DNA from: Mesostigma viride
Taxonomy: Eukaryota; Streptophyta; Mesostigmatophyceae; Mesostigmatales; Mesostigmataceae
DNA length: 64,000 bases
Direction of reading: 5' to 3'
Assembly: GCA_009746045.1 (NCBI GenBank)
Contig: RPFO01000089.1
Coordinates: forward strand, 855,364 to 919,363
Both the position numbers and the translations under genes were made by a program. This document shows, in pieces, positions 40,983 through 53,482 of the stretch; positions within the stretch are counted from its first letter, which is position 1, and every line of letters starts with the position of its first letter. Under the pieces are notes generated by a model. It did not search any database and had not been told where the DNA came from. It was given only the letters and a program-made list of their open reading frames with translations.

Positions 40983-43339
40983 AAATTAATTAACCCGTGT
41001 TTTTTCAATTAGAACGCGATATATCGCGTTGTAAGCTTTTTTTAGAACGCGTATAGCACCTAAGGAAAAATTTTTTCATGGTCATGTATATACTTTCCTG
41101 AAAGCCCATAAATCAAAGGATGTATTGAGCTACTCAGACCTACAAAATGCTAATTCATTAGAGAGATACACTGGTTTGAATACAGGGGAGTCTGACCATG
41201 ACCGCGATTTCTTGACCCTTAGTAGGTCACAAGTCATGTGCTTATTCACAAATGGTTCATGAAAAAAATCTGGCTTCTTGCACGAGCTATGGGCAACATA
41301 TGCAGGCTCTGTGAAACAAAACTCAGGCCCATTGGGCCACCGGCTGGAGCTATTTTTCATTAGCATCACAATTACAACGCAGTACAACGCAGTGGGTAAA
41401 ATGAGAGCCCTTCACAACATGACGCAACGACACGAGCCCCAGAAACGGGGCCATAGTAGTGAGCATGGAGGGTCAAAACGTTGAAAATAGGTGTTGTATA
41501 AATTATACAGCATCAAACATGCATCAAACATCATGACTGGATGACCTAATATGACTGAATCAGGCGGCCATAGCCAAAGCGTCATCCACTCTCACAACGT
41601 GTTGAGCACATGCCTCGTGGGAACGGAGGTGCTGGGTTTTCATTCCATAACGCGTGCAATACTGAAAGAAAGAGGCACATGTAATGCAAGGCTTGGATAG
41701 GTTGAGTGATCCATGAGCTTACATGCAGGCAAAGATGACGCTGGAATGCATGCTAGCAAATGGTGGCAAGATGCTAACAACAAATGATTATACACCATGA
41801 TTATGGGCACCTAGCTGATCTTCTTGCACAATCAACGCAGTACATAAACCATCAACATCCAATCCTCACGATATATGCACGGCTTGACGACGTATACAGC
41901 ACCTAAATACTGCACAACTGCAACCTGCTATGGCTGACATGCAAGCAACGTCGAGTAGGATGGCGGTCTTATAGAGAGGCTGGGCAGAGGTCGGTAGAAA
42001 TAAGTGGAAAACTGGCAGAAACTAGGTAGAAACACGATATACTTACGCCTGCAAGCACTATTGAGCCGGTGGCAGAGGCCATTTCCAGGAAAATACAGCA
42101 TACCGTAGCAATAGCCACAGTCACGCCTTACGCTATTTGCAGGCACCATCGTGCCCGGAGCTACCCAATGAAAGTCTGCACAAATCTCGGTTTAGCCGAG
42201 AGTCCGGGCGTTCGAAATGAATAAACATGTGTTAAGAAGTCGAAACACCATGGAAATACCAAGCATGGTGCCGCAGCAGACCCGAGACGTAATAATATGT
42301 ATGCCGGTTTCCAGGGTTTCCGCATGAAAGTTGGGTGAGAAACTGGAAAAAACTACGTTTCCTTTGCCCCAGTACCTCAACAAACTCGTAGAAACCTAAT
42401 TATCAACCTTTTAACGCATCATCATGGTCGTGCCACCCAACAGCCACTGAAATTCGCGCGAAAACTGGCGAGATCTACCTGCCGCCATCGCCGTCGTCTT
42501 CACCTTTGTCCCGCGAAAATGCCTGATTTCAGTGATACATATTTGTTTGCAGCTGTCACAAAAAAAAGACAACAAAACACAGGGAGGGTGGGTGGGCAAG
42601 AAAAAAGACCTTCCCCTTCCTCGGAAGGTCCCTAAAAAGACAACACAACACGCTACATGGCAACGCCCCTAAAAAAATCCCAGCCTTACTGACACAACTC
42701 AAATGTCAGACCGGCAGCTACGAAATATGTCAGCAAAATGATTCGAGTCAGAACTTTTCTAATTACCCTAGTCACCAATCAAAGGCAGTTTCAGGCCAGC
42801 ATACAAAATTAAAAGGCCTTATAAATACGACCTTTTTAACCGCCTGAACAACAACGAAAACTGCCCGTAACTAATCACCCAGTTACAAAATCCAAACTGA
42901 TTATCATCCGCTAAAAACGGCCCTAGTCGCCGGCCATGCCAGCGAAACTGGAACCCCAAGAGCGTGCCACGTAATCTTTGCCGCCGTCAGGAACACTTCG
43001 ATTGCGGCGTTCGTTCTCGCCCATTATAAGAAACTATTAATTTCAGAGAAATCCGATTCGTGTATCCATTGCTCCCACTCCACCAACTTCTTATTGAAAA
43101 CATTAAGTGGTCGCTTAAAATGGACAGCGAAATGGCGTCCCCTGCCATTTGCAGTAATCTCCGAGCAAAGTTTGCGAATCCCCAACTCCCCCACGCCTGG
43201 CTGACCCAAAGCCGCTCCCCTCTCTCCAAGGACCGCGTGTCCACTGAGAATGCCCTGCCGCAAATTATGGACCCCGTTTTAACACCAGCAGCTGTGGATG
43301 CATTGATGCACTGTTATAATTAATGAATTAATTAATTAT
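40983..43339. other. 2.3 kb without recognised gene
   Basis: Contains the perfect 18-bp palindrome AACGCGATATATCGCGTT at 41,013-41,030 with a half-site AACGCG nearby. Otherwise only short, unconvincing frames. Confidence 0.4.
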
Positions 43340-43425
43340 CAACATCACTCCGTTGGGAGTCAATGTAGCACATATCCCTGAGAAGGGGCATATGGCTTTT
43401 AATACATCCTAGGCTACTTCATGCA
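43340..43425 (-). repeat. LINE 3'UTR fragment (minus)
   Basis: Terminal ~85 bp of the LINE 3'UTR repeat (complement of CTCCGTTGGGAGTCAATGTAGC), with an AATTAATTAATT tail on its 3' side. Confidence 0.65.
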
Positions 43426-44110
43426 CTGTTATAGATAACCACATTCTCGCGAATTGACCCTTTGCAGGGCCCGCCACCGACCCCAAAGAAGGCCTCCCCT
43501 CTGATCGGCAACAGGAGTTGTTGTTGCGAAGACAAAGCAGAAGACGCAGCGATCAAGCAATTTCCGGAACCCCAAGTTTCGTTTCTCACTATATTTCGCC
43601 ACGACCCCTTTAGGAGAGCATCGTCCTTGACAGGGGGCACACCCCCGCACCTACCATGCTAACAGATTTACCGTTAGGCATATAATCAAGGCCGCATATC
43701 AGCCCTCACCCCCAGCGCCGAGACCGCGCGCCAAACAACGGTGTGAGTGAAAATATTTTTAAATTGATTAAAGTTATCGCCACGACCTCAACTAGTCCAA
43801 CCCGGAGCGCAAGCATCCCCAGGTACGAACCAGCCCAAGGCAGGCCAGCCAACGTCACAGAATATCTTAACCCGAAGCGCAAGCATCCTCAGGTACAAGG
43901 CTGCCACGCAGGCCAGCCCTTCCGTTTCGACAAGCAGATCTTCCCCTTCATATTCGATCTGAATATTGCACTAGCGCAGCCCAACCTCCTGCGCAGATTC
44001 CCAACCATCCGGACCCAGAGCCAAAGTGAGAATCAGTCCGGACACTTGGCAGCCGCTGTGACTTCCGTGAAACCGGAAGCTCAGGGGCTGCCGCCCATCT
44101 GTTAATTTAA
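43426..44110. other. Unassigned stretch with a 70-bp direct repeat
   Basis: CCCGGAGCGCAAGCATCCCC (43,801) and CCCGAAGCGCAAGCATCCTC (43,871) mark two copies of a 50-bp unit at 70-bp spacing, within a 120-aa frame (43,743-44,105) of no recognised family. Confidence 0.35.
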
Positions 44111-44114
44111 TTAA

Positions 44115-44395
44115 GGGGAGGGGACATGCCTAAAGTGCACTTTTCTGGAAACCACACCTATGCATGTGCTAAAAATCCAATGATGATTGGGGACCATACA
44201 TATGATAAAAAAATAATTTTCCAGCCACTTGGGGGGGGTACTAGCCCCCACCATACACCGGTAACGCGCTAAAAATAGAAAAAGACGCTATTTTAGTCAC
44301 ATTTTTCCTAGGACAATGGGCAAACATATTGGGACCAAATCATATATTCCCGCATAGTTCCCCCACTTTTGAGAAATTCTACCCAGTTAATTAAT
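44115..44395. mobile_element. End fragment of a third TTAA-target element
   Basis: TTAA (44,111-44,114) then GGGGAGGGGACATGCC. Subterminal sequence matches both element 1 (GGGGACCATACATATGA) and element 2 (CGCTAAAAATAGAAAAAGACGC against CGCTATAAATAGCAAAAGACGC). The other end is missing, probably cut by the LINE copy that follows. Confidence 0.55.
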
Positions 44396-44401
44396 TAATT
44401 A

Positions 44402-44465
44402 ATTATCAACATCACTCCGTTGGAAGTCAATGTAGCACATATCCCTGAGAAGGGGCATATGGCTT
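44402..44465 (-). repeat. LINE 3'UTR copy (minus), distal part
   Basis: End of a 3'UTR copy whose remainder is at 47,119-47,335; split exactly at a TTAA by TTAA-target element 2. An (AATT)n tail precedes it on the plus strand. Confidence 0.7.
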
Positions 44466-44469
44466 TTAA

Positions 44470-47114
44470 GGGGAGGTGCGACACAAAACCACCCTAAAAC
44501 TGAAACATGCTAATATCAACCTGTATTCATTTCCACTATGCTCAGCAATGATTGGGGGCATGAAATAACATGTTTGGTGAGTTGTCCATGCACTTGTTGA
44601 GGGTACTACCCCCATATATACGCCAATAATGCGCTATAAATAGCAAAAGACGCTATAATTAGGACTAGGTATGCCCCAGCCAATCCACACATCCGTTTGG
44701 GACAGCGAGATATACCCATGTAGAATCGTTCATGGCCAAAACATTGGGCTACTCACAAGTAGCATCTGAGGTGTATTGTGAGAGTAATTAATTTTCCCCC
44801 CCAAAAGCACCTTTTTTCCGGACATTGCATAAAAGTGACATGAAATCATGGAATTAGAGGCCACAAAGATATACAAAATTCAAAAATTGATTGACAAATA
44901 CGCCCGCCAAGTTACAGGTCAATCTGATTAGCGGTCTGCAAGTAATTAACTGAGGCAGGTTGCTACCTGGTCGCTCGCTGTACTAGTCACTGTCACTGTC
45001 ACTGCCATTGTCACAGTCCTCTCCACAGCAAACTGGGCAGAACCAGGCCCCTTTGGGCACGCTAGGCAGCAGGGGGATCGTGCAGCTCAGATGGAGGCCT
45101 CCTTCGCACCCGGATGAGCTGCACAGCAGGAAGGGGTCATCGTCGGGTGCGTCAGTCTTAGAGCAGCGCAAGCAAGGAATGTGGGCAGTGTCACACTCAT
45201 CCTCATCACCCTGCCCCCCAGTGGCAGCCCCCACCCCCCCATAGAACACCGCCTTGCTGTATGGGTGCTGGCCACGCTGCTTGTCCTTCTTGGCATCATC
45301 CCAGTGGTGGCCACGCTTTGTGCTCTTGGCCTTTGCAGCCCCGGTCTTGAACTCTAGCGTCCGTTTCACCACCTGCTGGCACTCCCTCTTTCTCCTCAGC
45401 TCATCCAGCTGTGCAAGGGCAGCGGGGGAGGTGTCTACACCCATAAGCAAACGGCTAGGCACCGCATCTGCCCTTACCTGCCCTCGGCATGGCCAACCTT
45501 GCAAACGCAAGCATAGCAACACGATCGCTAGGCATACATGCCACGAGAGCATACACTATACTCAACCCAAGGTTACCTTGTAAACTTCATGATTAGAACT
45601 CGGCAAATCTATGACCAAAAGCACATATAAATAACTATTACACACTGATGACGACACATGCTCAAGGTTGGGGGTCACTGTGACACGCACTGATGAGTTT
45701 CCTAGACGACCACCGGACAGGCGCTAAGGACCACTCAGTAACCAAGTATAAACACAATTACACTTTACATGCCATCCAACATGCATCAAATACATGCTGA
45801 ATATGTTATGAAGTACACAGGGTTGGCCACACACCTCATACCCCTTAACCGTCCCTCGAGCATGGCCAGACTTATAAGCATGTGAATAGCAATAATGATG
45901 ATGGCACTAAAATGCCTTACCAGCATTTTCTATGTTTCTCCCAGGTTAGAGTGTAAGGTTGATGCCAACCAAGCTAATCAACACAGCAACAACTCCTGAA
46001 CTGCCCTACCTGAGATGGGCAACAAACTGGAACTATGGAGGGCAAGGAACCAAGGAGATCATGGCATACAAAGCTTGCATGCAGTCAACCATGGTTGGCT
46101 CAGCACATTGCAGTCTTTTCACATGATGATATCAAGGGAGCTCAAATAAACCAATGGTGGTAGCTATCTACATGCAGTCACACAAATCCAATATCTCCAA
46201 CATGATCGTCAATAAAACACTTCTTCCCCTGCACGATAAAATGGAAAGAAACCATTGGCGGCCCTCCAGCGCATGAGCGCTGTGATGCCGCTGCGAAGAG
46301 AGGGTGCGTCACTCTCACACAACAAGAAGCGTCCATACGCACAACATCCTTGCCAGAACACGTTTTATGAAATGCCTTAAACCTTCCCGAGAAGATATAA
46401 TAGGCTTCGACTGAAGCGGCCCTGACCACGTCGTCAGCGAAAACAATCTAAATCTGCCAGGTATTCGACAACACCACGGCAAGCAACGGCGAGCTAGCTG
46501 GCGGAAACTGCCCAAAAAGAACGAGAAAAACTTCGAACGATGAGCTCATAGAAGAAAGAACTGATAGCACATAACATTCGCGACAAATCTATACCTGTCC
46601 CTCGCAGATCCCTCGCCCAGGCGCGCAACAACGGCCGTTCTTCCATGGAAGGTTCCGACATGCACTGCGCAGGCCTGAAGAATTACTTACTGAGAATAGC
46701 CGAAAATGTAGCAAAAAGCACCATCTTGGTTTGGAATTCAATGCTACCGATATTAATGCATCGTTTACGGTCAAAAAGCCCCCCAAAACTGCGAATTCAC
46801 TGCCGCTATCACGAATTCTATTTTATTCCGCGCGACCAAAAAATGCAGTTTACCCCCCATGCCGATGGCAGTAAAAGAAAGCAGCGATATTGTAAACCAG
46901 CAACTTGCCGCCACCACCCAACATCATTAAACCATCGTCTCCAACATTTGAGCATTTTTTTTGCATTTCTCTAGCCCTACATTGCTAGTTTCGCCTAAAC
47001 GCAGTCGCCATGGCCACTTCCGCAAGGGGTGCGCGCACCGTGCACCCACTTTTCACTTCACGGCGGTACCGCGAATATTTTTGGCGCCAAAAAATTCGGC
47101 GGGCGCACGTCCCC
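44470..47114. mobile_element. TTAA-target element 2 (2.6 kb)
   Basis: Flanked by TTAA on both sides (44,466-44,469; 47,115-47,118) inside a LINE 3'UTR copy whose halves join perfectly. Termini GGGGAGGTGCGAC and, inverted, GGGGACGTGCGCC. The right 125 bp are the inverted homologue of the left end of element 1. A minus-strand ORF with a PHD finger lies at 44,983-45,552; the interior 45,553-46,989 holds no other recognised gene. Confidence 0.75.
44983..45552 (-). CDS. PHD-finger protein fragment in TTAA-target element 2
   Basis: The C-terminal ~50 residues form a PHD zinc finger: CLRCSKTDAPDDDPFLLC, then GCEGGLHLSC, then PKGAWFCPVC, the C4-H-C3 pattern with the typical W-x-C. Upstream is a Lys-rich segment (KAKSTKRGHHWDDAKKDKQR) and an acidic linker. 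PHD fingers read histone H3 tails; piggyBac transposases also end in a Cys-rich finger, so this may be the last exon of a transposase rather than a host gene. The first ~35 residues look like intron sequence, and a splice acceptor near 45,440 is possible. The protein ends in an acidic SDSDSD tail, 0.5 kb from the element end. Confidence 0.6.
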   Translation of the reverse strand: MLSWHVCLAIVLLCLRLQGWPCRGQVRADAVPSRLLMGVDTSPAALAQLDELRRKRECQQVVKRTLEFKTGAAKAKSTKRGHHWDDAKKDKQRGQHPYSKAVFYGGVGAATGGQGDEDECDTAHIPCLRCSKTDAPDDDPFLLCSSSGCEGGLHLSCTIPLLPSVPKGAWFCPVCCGEDCDNGSDSDSD

Positions 47115-47118
47115 TTAA

Positions 47119-47335
47119 TACATCCTAGGCTACTTCATGCAAGGGTGGGAATGTAAGCTACCCTCGCTCTAGGTGCACCAGGGCACCCGCACCCTCACGG
47201 TCTATCACGCTATGCCCAGCTAAGGGGGAGCATGCCATGTGGGGGAAGATCATCATGGCTATACAAGGGCGAGGGCTTGGCGTCTCAACAGAGAGTATCT
47301 CTCTGCATAGGCATAGCTAGTATATACGAGCCACG
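47119..47335 (-). repeat. LINE 3'UTR copy (minus), proximal part
   Basis: Complement of the TACATCC ... CTCTAGGTGCACCAGGGCAC ... CAGAGAGTATCTCTCTGCAT block; continues at 44,465 beyond TTAA-target element 2. Confidence 0.7.
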
Positions 47336-47477
47336 AGCCACGAGATAGCCATGGCTGACGGCGGCGCTCATAACTTTCACGTTTGAGCACCAAATTTAGC
47401 CGTGAATATCACAATCGATGCGTCTTTCTACGACGCACATGCTGATATAATTTCCCAAAGCTATTACGCAATATACG

Positions 47478-47672
47478 ATGAGCAAACGCCCATCGACGCA
47501 ACGCAGCCTGGCGGCTGCGCTCGGCAATGAAAATACGCCTGCAGCTCCGGCTGCCGCTTCGCCCACCGGCCCAGAAGGCAGCGGCGCCACTAGCCAAGCC
47601 CTAGTGATCGTCCAGCCCCCTGCTGCGCCCGCTTCGCCAGCAGCGTCGCCCGAACCCAAGCGCAGTCACCCT
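47478..47672 (+). CDS. LINE-type ORF1, N-terminal part (65 codons)
   Basis: ATG 47,478 opens an Ala/Pro/Ser-rich N-terminus (NENTPAAPAAASPTGPEGSG). The frame runs directly into the LTR of copia-type element 2 at 47,673 and would stop two codons inside it. Joined to 53,833 it continues in frame to 55,017, giving about 459 aa. Confidence 0.65.
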
Positions 47673-48017
47673 AGTTGAGTAACTCTAGAGCCCTAGGATC
47701 TGGCTCTGAGTTCCCCATGTCCGTCCGCACGCCTTCCGCTAGCGTCCGCTCAGCCGCCGGCTATAATCCGGCGGTCCGATGCGGGCGACCGGTCTAAGGG
47801 CGGCGCCTAGGGCCGGCGCCACCTAGGCCCCAGTCAGGGGCCTTATCCGGGTCAGTACGGACGGCTAGCTTGTCCCACGGTTACGGCTAACCGGATAGGG
47901 TTTGCTGGCTAAGACATAAACCAGTGGTGGGCCAGCTCCGACAGCAGTTCTCTGTGTTCACCTTATCCCAAGCTCAACGTGACCGACCGCCATAGCTGAG
48001 CCGGTCGGGCATTAACT
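47673..48017 (+). repeat. 5' LTR of copia-type element 2
   Basis: 345 bp. Contains a GCCGCCGGC-TATAAT-CCGGCGG hairpin that presents a TATAAT between its arms. Only 19 bp separate the LTR end from the gag ATG, leaving TGTATTCATAAAAATCCC as the primer-binding region. Confidence 0.9.
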
Positions 48018-48036
48018 TGTATTCATAAAAATCCCG

Positions 48037-49700
48037 ATGGCTTCCGGTACACGGAGCCGCACGGGCGAACACACAGATACGCCAAGTGGCGAGGCCGCAG
48101 GGTCCGTCCTGCCACGCTTTAGTGCGGACGAGGCCACGAGGTTGATGCAAACCCTCGTGGCGCAACCTGAACTGGCCAAGCAGTTCAAGCATCTGATGCT
48201 TGCTGCTGACGATGCACTAAATCGCGGCCCTCTCAAGCAAACGGAGGTGCCCGCTGATCTACCGGCCGACTATACGGCGGACGACGCAGCAGATTTTCTA
48301 GCTGCTCTCAAGCGTCTGCGCGATGGACGCGCAGACAAAGATTCGGAGCTGATTGGCAAGTTCCGTGCAGTATTCTGCAGTACAACAAAGCACCCAAACA
48401 TTGCCAATCTAGTTCGCATTGCGGACGACAACAAACAAACCTGGGAAGTTTTTTACAACGGTCTAGATGCCCACTTGTCGCGGTCTAAGGAAGAGGCCGA
48501 CGAGCAAGCCTTCAACGACTTCGAGGGCTATGCAGTTAATAAGGCAAATTTGCCCGGGGCTGCACGTGATTTCCAGGTCTTCGTGCACAAGCACAAGCTG
48601 CTAGATACTCTCAAGCCCATTTTCCTGTGCAATCGATTTCTCAAGAAATGCGACCTGTCGTCGGATGTGCATCTGACCATAGCGACGGAACTCAAAAAGA
48701 AGAGTGCCGTCAGTTTCGACGAGGGCATGCTGTATTTGATCTCATGCTTCAAGAGTGCGCAGTCCAAGCCGGCTGCCTCGGCTGCTCTGCCATCCCTGCG
48801 CAAGGTGGATGCCGGCGCGTCTTCTTCTTCAGGCGCAGAGGCTCCCATTACGCGGTCGGAGCTTACGGCCATCCTGAAAAAGGTCGTCGGCCACGGCAAC
48901 AACGGGGGCCAGCGAGGGCGCAAGCGCGGGCATGGTGGCGACGCCAAGCAGGGTGATAATCCCCCGGCCAAGCGGCAGCAGGGGGCGTCTACTGACCGCA
49001 AGCAACGCTGTGAGCGCTGCTTCGGACGTCGCCATGTCCGGGATGACTGCCGAGTTCGCCCGGACCTGGAGCTCGAGGACAACCTTTGCCGCAAGTGCCA
49101 CGACGTTCTGCGTGGTCACAGCGTGGAGGCGTGCAAGGCCAAGCGCATCGTCGTCCACGGCACACGCGAGGAGTGGGCAGAGCGACGGGCAGCACGAAAG
49201 TCAGGTGAGAGCACGCTCGATACCCCTTCTTTTGCTCAATGCGTCACGCTGAACCGGGCCGTCGTAGAGCCTGACGTCGTTCCTAAAAGCAACGTGACTG
49301 CATCCTCTGTCTCATTCCGTGATGTGCTCACGCAATCCGTTGATGCTGCTCTGGCTCTGTCGCGCCAGGATCACGTGCTTCCTGAGCACGGGTCTACAAT
49401 GCGTGACCTAAGCAATGTGGTGTCTTCTAGGTCGGGTGTGTACAACGCCGAGCGACCAAGCACTACTGCAGCACCCCAGCTAGATACTGGGGCGGTTGGG
49501 CCTATGAGGAATGTTGTGACAGTGCAAGAGAATGCTGGGCGGGCAGATGTTCTCGGTACACACCACCCTAGTGTGGATCTTCACATTGGCAAGGTGCTCA
49601 CACGGGCGGCCTTTCGTGCAGCCTCTGAAGCTGCCCAGTTAGCCAATGTCACTACCCCAGTAGTCACCCCACCTGTTGAGAATCCTGACAATGCCACTGC
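48037..49700 (+). CDS. gag: gag of copia-type element 2
   Basis: Starts at ATG 48,037. A helical capsid-like region (residues about 60-250) is followed by a Gly/Arg/Lys-rich basic stretch (GGQRGRKRGHGG) and two zinc knuckles: CERCFGRRHVRDDC (C-x2-C-x4-H-x4-C) and CRKCHDVLRGHSVEAC (C-x2-C-x6-H-x4-C). The frame continues without a stop through a Ser/Thr/Val-rich linker into integrase, so gag and pol are one ORF; the end given here is approximate. Confidence 0.7.
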
Positions 49701-52700
49701 ACCTCAGGCTGTCACCCTGAAACTGTTAGCATACCAGATGCACCGTGCATACGGGCATGAGGCCCAAGCCGAGGTAGAGGGGGCACACATGTTGGGGGCA
49801 CCTTTATACAACGAGCTGAAGAATGTGCGTGCTCAGTGTCCTGCCTGCATCAAGATCAGGAAGAAGTCGCGTAGGCGGCATGCCAAGACTCCACCCTTGG
49901 AGCGAGGGTACCTTGTGGGGGATGTCATGCACATGGAAGGGGGGGACACCTATTTCATAGTCAAGGATAGGTTCAGCAAGGCCACCTACATTGAGCCGCT
50001 GCCCCACATGTTGAGGCTGACCTGCACAGGGCTATCAAGATCAGCCTGGCTTTCTTTCATCCCGTAGTGGAGCTCATGCTAGACCAGCAGTTCCGCTGTG
50101 TGCAAGGTTTGCCGGGGATGGAGGCCGTGGTCATCGTGGGGCGTGAGGATCACGGCAATATGGGCATGATAGATCGCACTGTAAGCTATGTCAAGACTGT
50201 GGCAGCCAAGCGACAGGATAACCCACATGGCAAATCCTACGCGGTCAAGACGGCGTGGTGCAAGGAGCTCATGCATGTGTGCAACCATAGGCACGTGCTT
50301 GATGTCAAGGGCTTTGGGCTAGTCACGCCTCGGGGGCTGTCAGCGGGCACCTACTCACCCGAGGTAGTAGAGGCATACCAACAGCATCTACAGGATACCG
50401 CCGCCAAGCTGCGGCTCAAGGATGCCACGCTGCCTGATTTGTCTAGCGCTTTTGAGGTCGGGCAGTTGGTCATGTTCCACAAGGAGAGCTCGCCCAGCGG
50501 CAAACGGGGCACCATGCAGGGGCCTGGGGCCATCACAAAGTTAGACTGGCCGCTGCGGGTCATAGACATAGAGTGGAATGATCGGGTGTATAGGGTACCA
50601 TGGGCATCGGTGGCAGGCTATAAGCAAGGGGATAGCATGGAGAGTGAGCTGGCAGCCAACAGGGCACTGGGGTGGGTAGTGAAGGATAATGCGCCTGTCG
50701 TAGCATCTGAGGTGGTACCCCACGGGTCGCTCCCAGGGGCAGACACAGCTACACCCCCCCCTCCCCTGGGCCCCAATATGACCCCGTGGATGGGTGGGAT
50801 GAGGATGGGGTGGGTTTGACGGGACCTAGTGCACGTAGTGACTCACCTCCTGTGCTAGCCACGGATAATGTGGGAGGCCCGCCTAGCGTGGCCTCGCCGG
50901 AGGGTCAGGGTCCTGCCCATGCGCCTCGCCCACCTAGGGACCTGGCTTCAACGGTCACGGCCTTGTGGCGTGCTCAGGCGCTTAAAGCGAAAGCTGCATC
51001 AGGGGTGGCTCAGGTCAAAACTCTCTCACAGGGGGTCAGGCCGGTTAAGTCAGCCTTGTTTCCTACGTGTAGACCGTGGCAGCTGGTGGCTGTGGACACG
51101 CAAGCATCCGTGTCTATTATCTCTCGTCGGGCAGCCACCCTGTATCCAGTGCTAGAGTCGCCGTACAAATCGGTGACCGACTTTGCAGGCACTTCGGCAT
51201 ATCAAGTTACCGGGATGGTGGTGCTGCCGGTGTTGGGCATTGACACGCCGTTTCACGTCGTGGATGGCTACGAGGATGTGGCCTTGCTGGGCGAACCTTT
51301 CGTATCATACCCGGGGTTCTCAGTGTCCGCTGACTTGCTGTCAGTCGCGGGGGTGGGCAGCATCCCGCTTCGCGAGTACCACGCTCCATTGGGGGTGGTG
51401 GTCGGGCAGCCCGGCGTCGTGCGGCGCTTACCGATGGCGGCGTTTTCCACACCGCCGCTCGTCCAGTCCATCATTCAGCCTCAGGATTGGCACCCGCGCA
51501 GCTTCGGCCTCCACTCACACTCACTGGCGGCGGATAGCCCTGTGACGTGGGAGCAACTTGTCCTGGACTGTCAAGATCCTCTCAAGTTTGCTTTGTGGCG
51601 CGACGCGTTCATTCGAGCCAAGGAGCAGTGGCGAGAGCGCGAGGTCTACCGAGGATTGGAGAGTGTGCCAGCCGGGGCCACGCGGTTGCGGTTGAAGTTC
51701 GTGCTCACCTACAAGCCGGACGAGACCAACTCTTCGGTGGTGTTCCGGGTAAGGCCCGTGGTCACGGAGACGAAGGGGTCCTCCCCGCTGGACGCCAAGG
51801 ATCTTTATACCCCTGGGCTCAACCATGTTTCGCATCGGCTACTGACGGTCATCTACTTGGGCAAGCGGAACGCGGGCAAGGACTACGGGATGTGGTGCGG
51901 TGACTTTCAGCGGGCATTCCTCCACAGCGACGCTGGGGTCGCGCAGCAAACATGGCAAGGCACCCGCTACGTGGTGAAGGTCCCGGTGGTCTGGCAGGAT
52001 GGCACCATTGGCAGCGAGTATATCGAGCTGTTGACAGGGGTGGAGGGGCTGCAGAGCTCTCCCATCATCTTCCGCATTTCCGCGGAGGAGGTCTTGCAGA
52101 GCTTAGGGGCCACGTACCATCGCGCGGATCCTAACTTCTTTGTGGTCCCCACCGGCGTCCCTGGCGAGCCAGCCCTCTTCGTGTGGCATGGCGATGACTT
52201 CAAGCTGGTGGCACCTCGCACCTTTGCTACCCAGTTTCTTGCTGCAGTGGCGGCTAAGTTTCCCCTGGGCAGGGCGGTGGATCATGAGGAGGGTAAACCC
52301 GTGGTGTTTTGCGGCGTGCAGTCTACGTTGCAGCGGGATTCGCGTTCTGGCGAATGGGTCATGCACATGCAGGATAGCCGCAACTATGTGGTTGACCTGC
52401 TGGCCGACCTCCCGTCCCCGCTGTTGGCAACCCATGGGCCCTCGGTTAAGGGCAAGCTCGGGTGGTTGGCGGACACGGTGGCACCTGATTTGGCAGTGCT
52501 CGCTCGCCTGCCCGATGATGTGCTGGAAGGACTAGGGTCCATTCATGTTCGGCGGCAGCTGGCCATGACGCCCGGCATTGTGCTTCGTGGGCTCGATTGC
52601 TCACAGCCGGTGCACCTCGAGATAGTGACGGATGCTAATCTAGAGACGCGCACAGTCAGCCAAGTGCGGGCCCGCATGGGGGCGCTGTTCTTTATCAGCA

Positions 52701-53104
52701 ATGAGGGCCAGCCTGGCATGTTGTTAGATTGGTACTCGCGCTTGCACAGCCGCATTGCCACTAGCCCCAACACGGCTGAATGCCGGGGCATTGTTTCAGC
52801 TATCTCACATGGCATGTGGCTGCGGTACTTGCTGGGTTGGGTATTTGGCTCGTGTGGGTTCACTCTTCACTGGACTAGCACGGTGCACACTGACTCACAA
52901 AGTTGTTTGGCCTTCCTTGACAATCCCTATGCGCGGTCACAGGACGTTGATTACCTCGTACTCGCTGAGGCGGCCTCCTGCGTCACGCGTCTCCAGCACA
53001 TCGCGGATGAACTCAATCCCGCGGATGCACTCACCAAGGAGGCGCGGGAGGCTGCCCCGCAGTACGCAGTGTTGCGCAAGCGCATGACGATGCAACACCC
53101 GTGA
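49700..53104 (+). pseudogene. pol: pol of copia-type element 2 (INT-PR-RT-RNase H)
   Basis: Integrase: HRAYGHE ... CPAC zinc motif (49,740-49,850), D in GDVMHMEGG (about 49,925), a frameshift near 50,010, then HGNMGMIDRTV (about 50,155) where element 1 has ...AIERAI, so the third catalytic residue appears as Asp. Retropepsin-like domain at about 51,085-51,350: VDTQASVSIIS and ALLGEPFV. RT: CGDFQRAFLHS (about 51,900), GVEGLQSSPI (about 52,040), VWHGDDFKLV (about 52,185) in place of Y-x-D-D. RNase H: VTDANLE, AECRGI, HTDSQSC, NPADALTK to the TGA at 53,102. Frame changes near 50,010 and 50,790 are the only breaks. Confidence 0.8.
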
Positions 53105-53482
53105 GCCACACAGGGTTACGGCTCGGGCGCTTTATGAATACAGCCATAACTCACCCTGTGTTGCTAGCATTCACGAATATCATGGTGGTAGTTTTTTTGC
53201 TTGTCCTGACCATACCCTAGCCACGTTGGACGGTGCCTTGGGCCCGTCGGCGGGTCACTGGTCCTAATAAATGGGTCACCTTTTGTCTGGTGGCATAGTT
53301 GTTTTTTTTCTCGATACTTATTACATCACTACTCATGTGTGATCACAAGGGCGCGGGTCGATACCGTGGTGATTTTGACGGCCTTGAGGCCCCCTTGAGT
53401 TCCCTACCTTAGAGGGTTTTGTATGGTCTGCATTTGATGTAATTATTTTGATAATTAATCAAAGAACAAAAGAGTATGTCGG
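53105..53482 (+). other. 3' untranslated part of copia-type element 2
   Basis: AATAAA at 53,266-53,271. Purine-rich AAAGAACAAAAGAG just before the LTR is a possible polypurine tract. Confidence 0.5.

Noticed and set aside
33836-47114. One 13-kb transposon with 125-bp inverted ends
   Set aside because: The ends pair better as two separate TTAA elements (33,836-37,871 and 44,470-47,114), each with its own TTAA and flanks.
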